Shown here piece by piece: positions 45,992 through 54,444 of a DNA stretch of 64,000 bases. The DNA is from Microbacterium sp. Nx66 (lineage in GTDB: Bacteria > Actinomycetota > Actinomycetes > Actinomycetales > Microbacteriaceae), in contig NZ_LR880474.1 in the NCBI RefSeq assembly GCF_904066215.1, positions 1,798,001 through 1,862,000 on the forward strand. Direction: 5' to 3'. The position numbers were made by a program, and so were the translations under genes. The notes beneath the pieces were generated by a model. The model made no database searches. It saw nothing but the letters and a program-made list of their open reading frames with translations, and was not told the DNA's origin. How positions within the stretch are numbered: position 1 is the stretch's first letter; every line of letters begins with the position of its first letter.

Positions 45992-48129
45992 GCTACGACG
46001 ACGTCGACTTCTCGCCCATCCAGGCGCTCACCGAGGGAGAGGTCATCACGCACTCCCCCGTGCGTGACATCCGCCTCGCGTCGGGCAAGGTCCTCGCCCT
46101 GATCACGCTGGACAACGGTCGGGACCACACCCGCCCGAACACCCTCGGTCCGGCCACCCTCACCGAACTCGGCGCGACACTCGACGGCCTGAAGAGCCGC
46201 GCGGCGGCCGGCGAGATCCAGGCGGTCGGCATCACCGGCAAGCAGTACATCATGGCCGCCGGTGCCGACCTCTCGGACATCAGCAAGGTCGGCTCGCGGG
46301 ACAACGCGCGTCTGATCGCCCAGCTCGGCCACAAGGTGCTCGGGAAGCTGAGCGAGCTCGGCGTGCCGTCGTTCGCGTTCGTGAACGGACTCGCACTGGG
46401 CGGTGGCCTGGAGATCGCGCTGAACTCCACGTACCGCACGGTCGACGCATCGGCGGCGGCCGTGGCGCTGCCCGAGGTCTTCCTCGGCATCATCCCCGGC
46501 TGGGGCGGGGCGTACCTGCTGCCGAACCTCATCGGCATCGAGAACGCCCTCGAGGTGGTCATCTCCAACCCGCTCAAGCAGAACCGCATGCTGAAGCCGC
46601 AGCAGGCCTTCGACCTCGGCATCTTCGACGCCATCTTCCCCGCCGCGAACTACCTCGAGAACTCGCTCGCGTGGGCCGACGCGGTCCTCGGCGGCAAGAA
46701 GGTCGTGCGCAAGAACGAGCCGGGCAAGATCGAGCGGCTCACCAAGTGGCCGATCGCCATCAAGATGGCACGCGGCATGCTGGAGTCGAAGATCGGCACC
46801 GTGCCGAAGTCGCCCTACGCGGCTCTCGAGCTGCTCGACAAGGCGAAGAGCGGCACCAAGGCGGAGGGCTTCGCCCGCGAGGACGAGGCACTGGCGGAAC
46901 TCGTGACCGGGGACCAGTTCGCCGCGTCGATGTACGCCTTCGACCTCGTGCAGAAGCGTGCGAAGCGTCCGGTCGGCGCACCGGACAAGCAGCTCGCGAA
47001 GAAGGTCACCAAGGTCGGTATCATCGGCGCGGGTCTCATGGCCAGCCAGTTCGCGCTGCTGTTCGTGCGCAAGCTCCAGGTGCCGGTGCTGATCACCGAC
47101 CTGGACCAGGCACGCGTGGACAAGGGCGTCGCCTACATCCACGAGGAGATCGGCAAGCTGGAGGCCAAGGGCCGCGTGGACGCGGACACCGCGAACAAGC
47201 TGCGCGGGCTCGTCACGGGCACCACCGACAAGGCTCTCTACGCGGACTGCGACTTCGTGATCGAGGCGGTCTTCGAGGAGGTCGGCGTCAAGCAGCAGGT
47301 CTTCGGTGAGATCGAGAAGATCATCGCGGAGGACGCGGTGCTCGCCACGAACACCTCGTCGCTGTCGGTCGAGGAGATCGGCGCGAAGCTCGCCCACCCC
47401 GAACGGCTCGTCGGCTTCCACTTCTTCAACCCGGTCGCGGTCATGCCGCTGATCGAGATCGTGAAGACGCCGATGACCGCGGACACCGCACTGTCCACCG
47501 CATTCGTCGTCGCCAAGAACCTGGGCAAGAACGCGGTGCTCACCGCCGACGCCCCGGGCTTCGTGGTGAACCGCCTGCTCGCGAAGGTCATGGGCGAGGC
47601 GGCGCGCGCCGTCTACGAGGGCACTCCGATCGCCGACGTCGAGAAGGCGTTCGCGCCGCTCGGCCTGCCGATGGGGCCCTTCCAGCTCATCGACCTCGTC
47701 GGCTGGAAGGTGGCCGCGCACGTGCAGGACACGATGGTGCGCGCATTCCCCGACCGGTTCTACGCCAACGAGAACTTCCACGCCCTCGCCGAGCTCGACC
47801 AGGTCGTCGAGAAGGACAAGGGCGGCCGTGTGGTCGGCTGGACGAAGCAGGCCGAGAAGGTCCTGGCGCCCGCCGTCGGCAAGAGCCCGGCATCGGCGGC
47901 CACGATCCTGCAGCGCGTGCAGGACGGGCTCGCGACCGAGATCAAGCTGATGCTCGACGAGGGCGTGGTCCCGGAGGTCGAGGACATCGACCTGTGCCTC
48001 ATCCTCGGGGCAGGCTGGCCGTTCATCGACGGTGGGGCCTCGCCGTATCTCGATCGCGAGGGGGCGTCCGAGCGCGCGTTCGGCGGTTCCTTCCACACCC
48101 CGCAGATCCGCGGCATCGAAAGCCGCTGA
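45988..48129 (+). CDS. fadB: multifunctional enoyl-CoA hydratase / 3-hydroxyacyl-CoA dehydrogenase
   Basis: A 713-residue FadB/trifunctional alpha-subunit type. The N-terminal crotonase domain has MAAGADLSDISKVG, NGLALGGGLEIAL and LPEVFLGIIPGWGG. From about residue 340 the NAD-binding domain has VGIIGAGLMASQF and GFHFFNPVAVMPLIEIVKTP, with FVVNRLLAKVMGEA and a duplicated C-terminal 3HCDH domain. GTG start; the longer open frame upstream is in the thiolase gene and not used. It ends with zero bases between its stop and that of the convergent GMC gene. Confidence 0.95.
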   Translation: MSYDDVDFSPIQALTEGEVITHSPVRDIRLASGKVLALITLDNGRDHTRPNTLGPATLTELGATLDGLKSRAAAGEIQAVGITGKQYIMAAGADLSDISKVGSRDNARLIAQLGHKVLGKLSELGVPSFAFVNGLALGGGLEIALNSTYRTVDASAAAVALPEVFLGIIPGWGGAYLLPNLIGIENALEVVISNPLKQNRMLKPQQAFDLGIFDAIFPAANYLENSLAWADAVLGGKKVVRKNEPGKIERLTKWPIAIKMARGMLESKIGTVPKSPYAALELLDKAKSGTKAEGFAREDEALAELVTGDQFAASMYAFDLVQKRAKRPVGAPDKQLAKKVTKVGIIGAGLMASQFALLFVRKLQVPVLITDLDQARVDKGVAYIHEEIGKLEAKGRVDADTANKLRGLVTGTTDKALYADCDFVIEAVFEEVGVKQQVFGEIEKIIAEDAVLATNTSSLSVEEIGAKLAHPERLVGFHFFNPVAVMPLIEIVKTPMTADTALSTAFVVAKNLGKNAVLTADAPGFVVNRLLAKVMGEAARAVYEGTPIADVEKAFAPLGLPMGPFQLIDLVGWKVAAHVQDTMVRAFPDRFYANENFHALAELDQVVEKDKGGRVVGWTKQAEKVLAPAVGKSPASAATILQRVQDGLATEIKLMLDEGVVPEVEDIDLCLILGAGWPFIDGGASPYLDREGASERAFGGSFHTPQIRGIESR

Positions 48130-49794
48130 TCACGTCTCCGCAGGGGGTCGCGCCGTAGGCGTGGCCCCCTGTGTCGTCCCCGGTGCCGGACGGGCATCCG
48201 GCTCGCCGCGGCGCGGCCAGTGCGACAGGGCATGCTCCGCGAGCGCGGTGATGGTCAGGGACGGGTTCACCCCCGGATTGGCGGGCACAGCGGCCCCGTC
48301 GACGACGTGCAACCCCGGGTGTCCCCAGACGCGCTGGTACTCGTCCACGACACCCTCCTCCGGTGATCCGGAGATCACGGCTCCGCCGAGGAAGTGTGCC
48401 GTGAGCGGGATCCCGAAGACCTCCGGCCACGAACCGCGCGCCTCGGCGGGAACCCCACCCTCGCGCTCCAGACGCGCGGCGATGGCACGGGCCGCGCGAT
48501 GCGCCTCGGGGAGGTGGCTGGGGTTCGGCGCGCCGTGACCCTGCGCGCTCGTCAGTCTCGTCCGTCCGAAGCGGCGCCGCAGCGACAGCGTGAGCGAGTT
48601 GTCGGCGGTCTGCATGACGAGTGCGATGATCCCGCGCTCGCTCCACCGCCGGAGGGACGCGAGGCGCAGGGCCCGGGCGGGGCGGCGCAGCACCTGGCCC
48701 ACGAGCGCGACCAGGCGGCCCGGAAGCGCGCGGTCGCCCGGGACCAGCACGGTGGCGAGTGCTCCCATGAGATTCGACCCGGGACCGTAGCGGACGTTCT
48801 CGACATGGGTGCGGTCATCCACGTGGAACGATGTGGTGATCGCCACGCCCCGCGCCAGCTCCACCCGCTCGGGCACCCGGACGGCGACGGCGCCGTCCAG
48901 GGCCTCTGAGTTGGTGCGGGTGAGCCGGCCGACGGCGTCGGAGACGTGCGGCAGCGCGCCGGCGGCCTTCATCCGATGGAGGAGCTGCTGGGTGCCCCAG
49001 GTGCCCGCCGCCAGGACGACCTCCCGTGCCGTGACGGTCTGAGGACGCCGTCGGAACCAGGAGCCGCTGCGTCGCGTCGTGACGGAGAATCCGCCGTTCG
49101 GGAGCTCCCGCACCTCGGTCACGGTACGCAGCGGCTCGATGACCGCTCCGCGGCGCTCGGCGAGGGCGAGGTAGTTCTTCATCAGGGTGTTCTTGGCACC
49201 GACGCGGCAGCCGACCATGCAGTTGCCGCAGAGCGTACAGCCCGTGCGCTCGGGGCCCTCACCGCCGAAGAACGGGTCAGCGACTCGCTCACCGGGTACG
49301 CCGAACCACACGCCGACGGGTGCCCGGCGGAAGGTGGCGCCCACCCCGAGGTCCTCGGCGGCACCGGCCATGATCCGCTCGACGGGTCCGTCGTGAGGAT
49401 AGTGCTCCACCACGCCGAGCATGCGCTTGGCCGTGGCGTAGTGCGGGGCCAGAGCCGCGCTCCAGTCCCGGATCGACGACCACTGCGGGTCGGCGAAGAA
49501 CGCCGCGCCCGGCTCGTACAGCGTGTTCGCGTAGTTGAGCGACCCGCCGCCGACGCCGGCGCCGGCGAGGATCATCACGTGCGGAAGCCGATGGATGCGC
49601 TGCACTCCGAAGCACCGGAGCGCCGGGGCCCAGAGATAGCGACGCACGTCCCAGCTCGTCTTCGCGAAGTCCTCGTCGGCGAATCGTCGCCCGGCCTCGA
49701 ACACGCGGACGCGGTAACCCTTCTCGGTGAGCCGGAGGGCGGCGACTGAGCCGCCGAACCCCGACCCGACGATCACGACGTCCTCATCGAACAT
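48130..49794 (-). CDS. GMC family oxidoreductase (cholesterol-oxidase-like) with four-Cys cluster
   Basis: A 554-residue FAD enzyme. FAD motif VVIVGSGFGGSVAALRLTEK at residues 6-25, then GAGVGGGSLNYANTLYEP. Residues about 184-194 hold CTLCGNCMVGC, a CxxCxxCxxxC pattern typical of a 4Fe-4S site that also occurs in actinobacterial ChoD-like relatives. C-terminal motif TAHFLGGAVISGSPEEGVV, VDGAAVPANPGVNPSLTITA. The true substrate (sterol, long-chain alcohol or other) is open. It overlaps the lipid kinase gene by 11 bases. Confidence 0.88.
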   Translation of the reverse strand: MFDEDVVIVGSGFGGSVAALRLTEKGYRVRVFEAGRRFADEDFAKTSWDVRRYLWAPALRCFGVQRIHRLPHVMILAGAGVGGGSLNYANTLYEPGAAFFADPQWSSIRDWSAALAPHYATAKRMLGVVEHYPHDGPVERIMAGAAEDLGVGATFRRAPVGVWFGVPGERVADPFFGGEGPERTGCTLCGNCMVGCRVGAKNTLMKNYLALAERRGAVIEPLRTVTEVRELPNGGFSVTTRRSGSWFRRRPQTVTAREVVLAAGTWGTQQLLHRMKAAGALPHVSDAVGRLTRTNSEALDGAVAVRVPERVELARGVAITTSFHVDDRTHVENVRYGPGSNLMGALATVLVPGDRALPGRLVALVGQVLRRPARALRLASLRRWSERGIIALVMQTADNSLTLSLRRRFGRTRLTSAQGHGAPNPSHLPEAHRAARAIAARLEREGGVPAEARGSWPEVFGIPLTAHFLGGAVISGSPEEGVVDEYQRVWGHPGLHVVDGAAVPANPGVNPSLTITALAEHALSHWPRRGEPDARPAPGTTQGATPTARPPAET

Positions 49795-50698
49795 GTGCGT
49801 CCCCCCGCTCCGCGTCGGTCATGACGGTCAGCGCCGCCGCGCGGACCGAGATCGTGCAGGTCTCCTCCCCCACGCGCTCGCCGTCCGCGTAGGCCACGAG
49901 ACCGGGCGCGGCGACGGTGACCGTGCGCGCCCGGAGGTGGTGCACCTCCGGGCGCGCGAGATGCGTCCCGCGCAGGAGCACGGGGAACAGGCGCACCAGG
50001 CGGAGGCGGCCCAGGGGCCCCACGGCGACCACGTCGAGGGTTCCGTCATCCGGAACGGCGCCCACGCAGACCGGCATCCCCCCGCCGTAGCTGGCCGTGT
50101 TCCCGACCGCCACCAGAGTGCCGCGGGCGGGGATCACCGGGCCGTCATCGGCGCGGATCGTGAAGTCGAGCGGACGCAGCCGGACGAGCTCGATGAGCAG
50201 CGCGAGGTAGTACCGCAGTGCGCCGGACGGCCAGCGGAGGCGATTGGTGCGATCGCTCACGCGGGCGTCGAACCCCAGCGCCGCCACGGTGAGGAACAGC
50301 GACGTGCCCGTCGACGTCCGCACCTCGCCGATGTCGATGGGGCGGGGCAGACCGGTCAGGGCGAGCTCGACAGCCGCAGCCACGTCCGTGCGCGGCAGCC
50401 CGAGCGCTCGCGCCAGGTCGTTCCCGGTGCCGGCGGGGACCACCGTGACCGGGACGCCTGCGGCGCACACCACGTCGAGGATGCCCGAGAGGGTGCCGTC
50501 ACCGCCCACCAGGACGAGCCCGTCCGGTGCCGCGTCCAGCGCGAGCATCGCGAGCCGCCTCGTCTCCGCGGGCGACCCTCCGGCGTAGACACGGACATCC
50601 GCGCCCCGCTGTCGCAGGTGATCGAGCGCCTCCTCGGTGACCCGCTGCCCGCGGCCCTTGCCGGAGAGCGGATTCGACAGCACCGCGATGTGCCCCAT
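49784..50698 (-). CDS. diacylglycerol-kinase family lipid kinase
   Basis: A 304-residue DagK/YegS-type kinase. Start at MGHIAVLSNPLSGKGRG. Nucleotide motif VLVGGDGTLSGILDVV at about 62-77, VVPAGTGNDLARALGLP at about 90-106, and the C-terminal LDVVAVGPLGRLRLVRLFP. It should phosphorylate diacylglycerol or a related lipid at the membrane. One base separates it from the stop of the flavoprotein gene, and it overlaps the GMC gene, so all three form one operon. Confidence 0.92.
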   Translation of the reverse strand: MGHIAVLSNPLSGKGRGQRVTEEALDHLRQRGADVRVYAGGSPAETRRLAMLALDAAPDGLVLVGGDGTLSGILDVVCAAGVPVTVVPAGTGNDLARALGLPRTDVAAAVELALTGLPRPIDIGEVRTSTGTSLFLTVAALGFDARVSDRTNRLRWPSGALRYYLALLIELVRLRPLDFTIRADDGPVIPARGTLVAVGNTASYGGGMPVCVGAVPDDGTLDVVAVGPLGRLRLVRLFPVLLRGTHLARPEVHHLRARTVTVAAPGLVAYADGERVGEETCTISVRAAALTVMTDAERGDAHVR

Positions 50699-50699
50699 C

Positions 50700-52331
50700 T
50701 CAGACGGTCGCCCTCGTCGGGACATCGACGAGTACGGCACCCGGATTCATGATGCCGCGAGGGTCCAGCTCCCGCTTGACGGCGGTGAGGATCCGCACGC
50801 CGGTCTCACCGATCTCCTGCGCGAGCCAGGGGGCGTGATCGCGACCCACGGCGTGATGATGGCTGATCGTCCCGCCGTTCGCGAGGATCGTGTCGTTCAC
50901 CCTGCCCTTCACCTCGGCCCACGCGCCCAACGGTTCGCGTCGCAGTCCGGCGAGCACCGTGAAGTAGAGGGAGGCGCCCGTCGGATACACGTGCGAGACG
51001 TGGCACATGACGTACGAACGCGCGTCGACCGCGTCGAAACCGTCCCGCAGCGCCCCCTCGACGGCCTCTTTCAGAGTGCGGAGGTTCGACCAGGTCGTCG
51101 CCGTCTCCAGCGTCTCGCAGAACACCCCGGCGTCGAGCAGCGCATCGCGCAGGTAGGGTCCGTCGAATCGTCCCGCCGCCCACTCCTCCGCATCGCCGGT
51201 GCCCGCAGAGCGACCGCCCGCCGCGGCGAGGATCGCCGCGGTCCGGTCCCGGCGCGCCGCGGCCTCGTCGCCCTCGAACACCGTCACGACGCTCGCCCCC
51301 TTCGCGAGGGCCTTCCCGATCCGGCCGACCTGGGCGAGGCTCACGGCGGTCTCGGCCTCGTCGGAGAGACGGATGACCGTGGGACCCGCCCCCTGCTGCA
51401 CGACGCGGCGGAGCGCATCGGCACCGCCGGCGAAGTCGGGGAAGGTCCACGACTCGAAGATTCGCACCGTCGGCACCGGGTGCACGCGGACCCGGACCTC
51501 GGTGATGACGCCGAAGATCCCCTCGGAGCCGAGGAAGAGGCGGAGGAGATCGGGGCCGGCCGCCGACCCCGGCGCGCGTCCGAGGTCGAGGTCTCCCGTC
51601 GGTGTCGCGACCCGGATCCCCGTCACCATCGCCTCGAACCGCCCGTTGCCCGCGGAGTTCTGTCCGGACGACCGTGCAGCCGCGAACCCTCCGATCGTGG
51701 CGTACCGGAAGCTCTGCGGGAAGTGGCCCAACTCCAAGCCGTGTGCGGAGAGCTGCGCTTCGGCATCGGGTCCGGTCGTCCCCGCCGCAAGGGTCGCCTC
51801 GCCGCTGAGCGTGTCGAGGTGGAGCAGGCCGGAGAGCCGGCGCAGATCCAGGCTGAGCACGGCGCGATGCGGGCCGGGCTCCGGGTCCAGCGCCCCCACG
51901 ACGCTCGTTCCCCCGCCGAAGGGGATCACGGCGAGCCCCCGCTCCCCCGCCAGAGCGAGACACGCACGGACGGCGTCATGGTCCGCAGGAGACACGACGG
52001 CATCGGGCGCATCCTGCTCGAGAGCCCGTCGACGCAGGAGATCGGGCGTGGAACGTCCTCCCGCATGCCGGAGCCGTCCCGCGGTCGAGACGTCGACCGC
52101 ATCGGCGCCCACGGAATCTTCGAGTGCAGCGACATCGTCCGCCGTCAGCCGGGAGGGCCGGACGCGCACGTCCTCCAGCGCGGGCGGCTGCGGAGGGCGC
52201 CGCACGCGGCCCAACAGCAACGGCAGCAGCCCGCGGACGGCGAGCGGGAGATCCTTCGCCCGACTCGGGTCGCCCCACCCGTTCCAGCGCATCTCGGGTC
52301 TGTCGGCTCCGCTGCCGTTCCGCTGCTCCAT
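50700..52331 (-). CDS. FAD-linked oxidase, alkyl-dihydroxyacetone-phosphate-synthase-like
   Basis: A 543-residue VAO/PCMH-fold flavoprotein. Near the N-terminus MRWNGWGDP, then a FAD-binding domain at about 105-290 (VIPFGGGTSVVGAL, ELGHFPQSFRYATIGGFAA, RSSGQNSAGNGRFEAMV) and a C-terminal domain with the His-rich motif TISHHHAVGRDHAPWL near residue 490, as in alkyl-DHAP synthases. Ether-lipid synthesis is possible, but homologues in actinobacteria are not all proven to do this. First gene of a leftward operon, divergent from tetR. Confidence 0.85.
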   Translation of the reverse strand: MEQRNGSGADRPEMRWNGWGDPSRAKDLPLAVRGLLPLLLGRVRRPPQPPALEDVRVRPSRLTADDVAALEDSVGADAVDVSTAGRLRHAGGRSTPDLLRRRALEQDAPDAVVSPADHDAVRACLALAGERGLAVIPFGGGTSVVGALDPEPGPHRAVLSLDLRRLSGLLHLDTLSGEATLAAGTTGPDAEAQLSAHGLELGHFPQSFRYATIGGFAAARSSGQNSAGNGRFEAMVTGIRVATPTGDLDLGRAPGSAAGPDLLRLFLGSEGIFGVITEVRVRVHPVPTVRIFESWTFPDFAGGADALRRVVQQGAGPTVIRLSDEAETAVSLAQVGRIGKALAKGASVVTVFEGDEAAARRDRTAAILAAAGGRSAGTGDAEEWAAGRFDGPYLRDALLDAGVFCETLETATTWSNLRTLKEAVEGALRDGFDAVDARSYVMCHVSHVYPTGASLYFTVLAGLRREPLGAWAEVKGRVNDTILANGGTISHHHAVGRDHAPWLAQEIGETGVRILTAVKRELDPRGIMNPGAVLVDVPTRATV

Positions 52332-52351
52332 GCGTTACAGTGTGACACATC
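52332..52351. promoter_or_regulatory. 20-base divergent promoter/operator region with TGTGACACA
   Basis: Only 20 bases separate the flavoprotein start from the TetR start. They include the odd-centred palindrome TGTG-A-CACA (52341-52349) and the partial copy GTTACAGTGT. With so little room, promoters must lie inside the opposite genes, and the TetR mRNA may be almost leaderless. A role as TetR operator is inference. Confidence 0.45.
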
Positions 52352-52960
52352 ATGGAAGAACGTCAATCTCCCACTCTTCCCTCGGACTCCCTCGCCCCGG
52401 CGTGGGACGCCACGCAGCGGCGCGTGCTCGACGCGGCCGATGACCTGCTCGTCCGCGGCGGCGTGCACGGGGTGACGATCGCCGCCCTCGCGCGGCGTTC
52501 CGGCCTCAGCCGGCCCACCATCTACCGGACGTGGCGGGATGCCGACGACGTCGTCCGTTCCGCGCTCCTGCGGCGGGTCGCCGACCTCCTCGACGGGTTC
52601 CCCGAGCGAGCCAACTCGCGAGACGCTCTCGTCGAGGACGTGCTGCGGTTCACCTCGCTGTTCCGCGGCGACCCGGTGTACGCCCATCTCCTCGACGAGG
52701 AGCCCGAAGCGTTCACCCGCTACACCCTGCACCGCGTGGGGTCCAGCCAGCGACTCATCCTGCGGTGGCTGTCCGACGCTATCGCAGCCGGCCAGGCCGA
52801 CGGATCGGTGCGCGGGGGCGCCCCGGGCGAGATCGCCGTCATGCTGCTCCTGATCGCCCAGTCCGCTGTGCTGTCGCACGCGACGGTGGCCGACCTCATC
52901 GACGAGCGGGCCTGGGAGCGCGAGCTCCGCGCCGCGCTGGACGGCCACCTGCGGCCATGA
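52352..52960 (+). CDS. TetR family transcriptional regulator
   Basis: A 202-residue TetR protein. Helix-turn-helix at about 25-70 (RVLDAADDLLVRGGVHGVTI, LARRSGLSRPTIYRTWRDAD). The ligand domain is typical in length (RFTSLFRGDPVYAHLL, RLILRWLSDAIAAGQADGSV). It overlaps glpD by 4 bases and is divergent from the flavoprotein/lipid kinase operon, so it probably represses both sides. The ligand is unknown. Confidence 0.92.
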   Translation: MEERQSPTLPSDSLAPAWDATQRRVLDAADDLLVRGGVHGVTIAALARRSGLSRPTIYRTWRDADDVVRSALLRRVADLLDGFPERANSRDALVEDVLRFTSLFRGDPVYAHLLDEEPEAFTRYTLHRVGSSQRLILRWLSDAIAAGQADGSVRGGAPGEIAVMLLLIAQSAVLSHATVADLIDERAWERELRAALDGHLRP

Positions 52961-54414
52961 CCCCTGCCTCGACCGCCCTCCACGCGGGCCGCCGTCGACG
53001 CGAACTCGACGCCGCGGCCGATGACATCTGCGACCTCCTCGTCGTCGGCGGAGGGATCACCGGAACGGGCGTGGCCCTGGACGCCGCATCGCGCGGGCTC
53101 CGCGTGACCCTGATCGAGGCGGAGGACCTCGCGTTCGGGACGAGCCGGTTCAGCTCGAAACTCGTCCACGGCGGGCTGCGGTATCTCGCGACGGGGGACG
53201 TGGCGACGGCACGCGAGAGCGCACGTGAACGGCATCTGCTGATGACGGTGATCGCGCCCCACCTCATCCGTCCGCTCGGGCAGCTTCTCCCGTTCGCGCC
53301 CGGCGTCAGCGGCCGCCAGCGCGGGGCCGGAGCGGCGGGGATGGCCATGGGTGACCTCCTCCGCCTGCAAGCGCGCACGAGCGGGAAGGTGCTGCCGGGA
53401 CCGCACGCCGTCGGGACGGCGAGGGCGCTGCGCCTGTTCCCCGCGCTCAACCCCTGGGGACTCCGCGGGGGCATGGTCACGTATGACGGCCAGCTGTCCG
53501 ATGACGCCGCCCTCGTCGTGACCGTCGCCCGGACGGCGGCCGGTCTCGGCGCGCGGATCCTGACCAGGGTGCGCGCCGAGCGGCTGCATGCCGACGGGGC
53601 CACGGCGACGGACATGCTCACCGGGGAACGCATCGAGATCCGTGCACGGGCGGTCGTCAACGCCACCGGAGTCTGGGCGGCGACTCTGGACGACGGCCTC
53701 ACGCTGCGCCCGAGCCGCGGCACCCACATCGTCCTCGACGCCGCCGACCTCGGGCATCCGACCGCTGCGCTCACCATCCCGCTCGAAGGCTCCATCAGCC
53801 GCTACGTGTTCGCCCTGCCGCAGCGCGGTGGGCGTGTCATCGTCGGACTCACCGACGTGGACGCGCCCGGACCCATCCCCTCCGTCGCCGAGCCCACCGA
53901 GACCGAGATCGACTTCCTCCTGGAGACACTGAACCGCCTGCTCGCGGTGCCGCTGGCGCGGGACCGCGTCCGCGGCGCGTTCGCGGGGCTGCGTCCACTG
54001 GTCGACACCGGAGCGGCCGAGACGGCGGACGTCTCCCGCCGGCATCTCGTCCGCACCTCCGAGTCCGGGGTCGTCTCCGTGCTCGGCGGCAAGCTCACGA
54101 CCTACCGACGCATGGCGGAGGACGCGGTGGATCTGGCGGTGCGACAGCGCGGCCTCCGGGTCGGACCCAGCGGCACCGCGACCCTGCGACTGATCGACGA
54201 TCCCGCCCCGGACAACGGCTCGCAGGACGCCGTTGCGGACGGCATCGCCCTCTCCCGACCGGTCGTCGAGCACGCTGTCCGGTCGCAGGGCGCTCTCACC
54301 GCGGCCGATGTCCTCGACCGGCGTACGCGGATCGGGCTGGTCCCCGACGAACGGGCCAGAGCCCTCCCAGCGGTGGAAAGGATCGTCGCCGAGACCCTCG
54401 TCGACATCCCCTGA
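52957..54414 (+). CDS. glpD: glycerol-3-phosphate dehydrogenase (FAD)
   Basis: Oxidises glycerol 3-phosphate to dihydroxyacetone phosphate at the membrane and feeds quinones. 485 residues, short for GlpD (typically over 500). FAD motif LLVVGGGITGTGVALDAASR at about 28-47, then FSSKLVHGGLRYLATGD, TYDGQLSDDAALV and the C-terminal VSVLGGKLTTYRRMAEDAVD. The C-terminal cap domain is short. ATG overlaps the TetR stop. Confidence 0.93.
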   Translation: MTPASTALHAGRRRRELDAAADDICDLLVVGGGITGTGVALDAASRGLRVTLIEAEDLAFGTSRFSSKLVHGGLRYLATGDVATARESARERHLLMTVIAPHLIRPLGQLLPFAPGVSGRQRGAGAAGMAMGDLLRLQARTSGKVLPGPHAVGTARALRLFPALNPWGLRGGMVTYDGQLSDDAALVVTVARTAAGLGARILTRVRAERLHADGATATDMLTGERIEIRARAVVNATGVWAATLDDGLTLRPSRGTHIVLDAADLGHPTAALTIPLEGSISRYVFALPQRGGRVIVGLTDVDAPGPIPSVAEPTETEIDFLLETLNRLLAVPLARDRVRGAFAGLRPLVDTGAAETADVSRRHLVRTSESGVVSVLGGKLTTYRRMAEDAVDLAVRQRGLRVGPSGTATLRLIDDPAPDNGSQDAVADGIALSRPVVEHAVRSQGALTAADVLDRRTRIGLVPDERARALPAVERIVAETLVDIP

Positions 54415-54444
54415 CCGACGGAAGCCCGCTCCAGGGAACGTCCG

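Noticed and set aside
45067..48129. 1020-codon frame as a thiolase-FadB fusion
   Set aside because: The first 300 codons run out of frame through the thiolase gene. The FadB protein starts at the GTG overlapping the thiolase stop.
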